Made by a program: the position numbers and the translations under genes. Shown here one piece after another: positions 6,656 through 8,208 of a DNA stretch of 8,208 bases. The stretch spans positions 1 to 8,208 of the forward strand of contig UQXG01000105.1 in NCBI GenBank assembly GCA_900544945.1, given 5' to 3'. The notes under the pieces were generated by a model, which saw only the letters and a program-made list of their open reading frames with translations, was not told where the DNA came from and did no database searches. This DNA comes from an uncultured Eubacteriales bacterium. GTDB lineage: Bacteria; Bacillota; Clostridia; Oscillospirales; Oscillospiraceae. Each line of letters begins with the position of its first letter. Within the stretch, counting starts at the first letter, position 1.

Positions 6656-8208
6656 ATGACCAAGTATATTTTTGTCACAGGAGGCGTGGTCTCCGGTCTG
6701 GGCAAGGGCATTACCGCCGCTTCCCTGGGTCGGCTGCTCAAGGCCAGAGGGCTGAAGGTGGCCGCTCAGAAGTTGGATCCCTATATCAATGTGGATCCGG
6801 GTACCATGAGCCCTTATCAGCACGGAGAGGTTTACGTCACCGAGGACGGTGCGGAAACCGATCTGGATCTGGGGCACTATGAGCGCTTCATCGACGAAAA
6901 TCTGAACCAGTATTCCAATCTTACCACTGGTAAGGTCTACTGGAATGTTCTGAACAAAGAACGCCGGGGCGAATACCTGGGTTCGACCGTCCAGGTCATC
7001 CCCCACATTACCAACGAGATCAAGGAATTCGTCTATCGGGTTGGCAAGAAAACCGATGCCGACGTGGTCATCACCGAAATCGGCGGCACCATCGGCGATA
7101 TCGAGTCCCAGCCCTTCATTGAGGCGGTGCGCCAGATCTCCCTGGAGGTGGGCAAGGAGAACTGTATGTTTATCCACGTCACCCTGGTTCCCTTCCTGCG
7201 CGGCTCCGATGAGCACAAGAGTAAGCCCACCCAGCACTCCGTCCGGGAGCTTCAGGGCATGGGTGTGAAGCCCGACATTGTGGTTCTGCGCTGCGATGAG
7301 CCCCTGGAGGACAGCATCTTCCAGAAAATCAGCCTGTTCTGCAACGTCAAGCCTGACTGCGTCATCGAGAATATTACCCTTCCGAACCTTTATGAAGCGC
7401 CCCTGATGCTGGAAAAGCAGAATTTCTCCGGCATTGTCTGCCGGGAGCTGGGTCTGAAGACCCGGGAGCCGGAGCTTGCTGAGTGGCAGGAGCTGGTGCG
7501 GCAGATTTATCATCTGAACCGCAGAGTCACCATTGGACTGGTAGGCAAATATGTGCAGCTGCATGATGCCTACCTGTCCGTGGCGGAGGCTCTGCGTCAC
7601 GCGGGCTATGCCCTGGACTCCGAGGTCACCATCCGCTGGATTGACTCCGAGACCCTGACCCCGGAAACCTACGAAGTAATTCTATCCGACCTGGACGGCA
7701 TCCTGGTCCCCGGCGGCTTCGGCTCCCGGGGCATCGAGGGCATGATCCTGGCGGCAAAGTACGCACGGGAACACAAAGTTCCCTACTTCGGCATTTGCCT
7801 GGGTATGCAGATCATGGTCATCGAATATGCCCGTCAGGCAGGTCTGCGGGACGCCAATTCCGGCGAATTCGACGCTGCCACGCCCAATAAAGTCATCGAC
7901 TTTATGCCCGGACAGAGCGACGAGGTGGCCAAGGGCGGCACCCTTCGCCTGGGTGCCTATCCCTGCGAGATTGCTCCGGGCACCACCATGGAGCGGTGCT
8001 ACGGTGCCTCCGAAATCTCCGAGCGGCATCGCCATCGCTACGAGTTCAACAACGACTACCGGGATTTCCTGACCAAGGCCGGTCTGACCTTGAGCGGTAC
8101 TTCTCCCGATGGCCGCCTCATCGAGACCGTGGAGCTGACCGACCGACCCTTCCATGTGGGCGTTCAGTACCATCCGGAATTCAAGAGCCGTCCCAACAAG
8201 CCCCATCC
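6656..8208 (+). CDS. pyrG: CTP synthase, 3'-partial at window edge (PyrG)
   Basis: Converts UTP to CTP using ATP and glutamine, the last step of pyrimidine nucleotide synthesis. I read 517 complete codons with no stop or frameshift; families run to about 535-545 aa, so about 20 residues are cut off by the window end. The N-terminal synthetase domain has TGGVVSGLGKGI (8-19, P-loop Lys17), the INVDPGTMSPYQHGEVYV block, EIGGTIGDIES, and KSKPTQHSV (188-196), the region that binds UTP and the feedback inhibitor CTP. The class I glutaminase domain begins near residue 290 (VTIGLVGKY), with LVPGGFGSRG, nucleophile Cys381 in FGICLGMQ, RLGAYPC, RHRHRYEFNN, and His506 and Glu508 in QYHPEF. The ATG at 6656 has AAGGAG (6641-6646) 9 nt upstream, and the protein begins at the usual family start. 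The 50-nt gap after guaA is the longest in the run but shows no terminator-like hairpin, so pyrG is probably co-transcribed. Confidence 0.96.
   Translation, partial: MTKYIFVTGGVVSGLGKGITAASLGRLLKARGLKVAAQKLDPYINVDPGTMSPYQHGEVYVTEDGAETDLDLGHYERFIDENLNQYSNLTTGKVYWNVLNKERRGEYLGSTVQVIPHITNEIKEFVYRVGKKTDADVVITEIGGTIGDIESQPFIEAVRQISLEVGKENCMFIHVTLVPFLRGSDEHKSKPTQHSVRELQGMGVKPDIVVLRCDEPLEDSIFQKISLFCNVKPDCVIENITLPNLYEAPLMLEKQNFSGIVCRELGLKTREPELAEWQELVRQIYHLNRRVTIGLVGKYVQLHDAYLSVAEALRHAGYALDSEVTIRWIDSETLTPETYEVILSDLDGILVPGGFGSRGIEGMILAAKYAREHKVPYFGICLGMQIMVIEYARQAGLRDANSGEFDAATPNKVIDFMPGQSDEVAKGGTLRLGAYPCEIAPGTTMERCYGASEISERHRHRYEFNNDYRDFLTKAGLTLSGTSPDGRLIETVELTDRPFHVGVQYHPEFKSRPNKPH

Noticed and set aside
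6656..8208. pyrG as a truncated or broken gene because no stop codon is found.
   Set aside because: The frame is open to the last base and matches CTP synthase to the catalytic His506/Glu508 region; the missing end is due to the window boundary.

Overview
This window is one uninterrupted run of six plus-strand genes, asnB-purC-purA-purB-guaA-pyrG. Gaps are only 11-16 nt between the first five genes and 50 nt before pyrG, and pyrG runs off the right edge. Nearly every base is coding. I see no RNA gene, mobile element, repeat array, CRISPR or terminator. Moderately high G+C, strong AGGAGG-type Shine-Dalgarno sites and protein sequences of Clostridia character suggest a Bacillota genome, most likely an Oscillospiraceae/Ruminococcaceae-type gut anaerobe. 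The taxon is inferred from family resemblance, not demonstrated.

Layout. 25-1605: glutamine-hydrolysing asparagine synthetase (AsnB), with only 24 nt of upstream sequence visible, so the operon promoter and any riboswitch lie outside. 1622-2335: SAICAR synthetase (PurC). 2350-3624: adenylosuccinate synthetase (PurA), of a divergent subtype. 3636-5051: adenylosuccinate lyase (PurB), resembling the human-type ADSL branch more than the Bacillus subtilis type. 5067-6605: GMP synthetase (GuaA), starting at TTG. 6656 to the edge: CTP synthase (PyrG), lacking an estimated 20 C-terminal residues because the window ends.

How the genes work together. The set is unified by nitrogen transfer from aspartate and glutamine. 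AsnB, PurC and PurA consume aspartate. PurB removes fumarate from the products of both PurC and PurA. AsnB, GuaA and PyrG hydrolyse glutamine. PurA/PurB make AMP from IMP, GuaA makes GMP from XMP, and PyrG makes CTP from UTP, so the operon covers the late amination steps of nucleotide synthesis plus asparagine. The early purine genes (purF, D, N, L, M, E, H) and guaB are absent from the window.

I found no convincing undescribed system: this is core metabolism. Points worth a second look are the asparagine synthetase leading a nucleotide operon, the subtypes of PurA and PurB, variant residues in AsnB, and an AT-rich promoter-like patch inside asnB.
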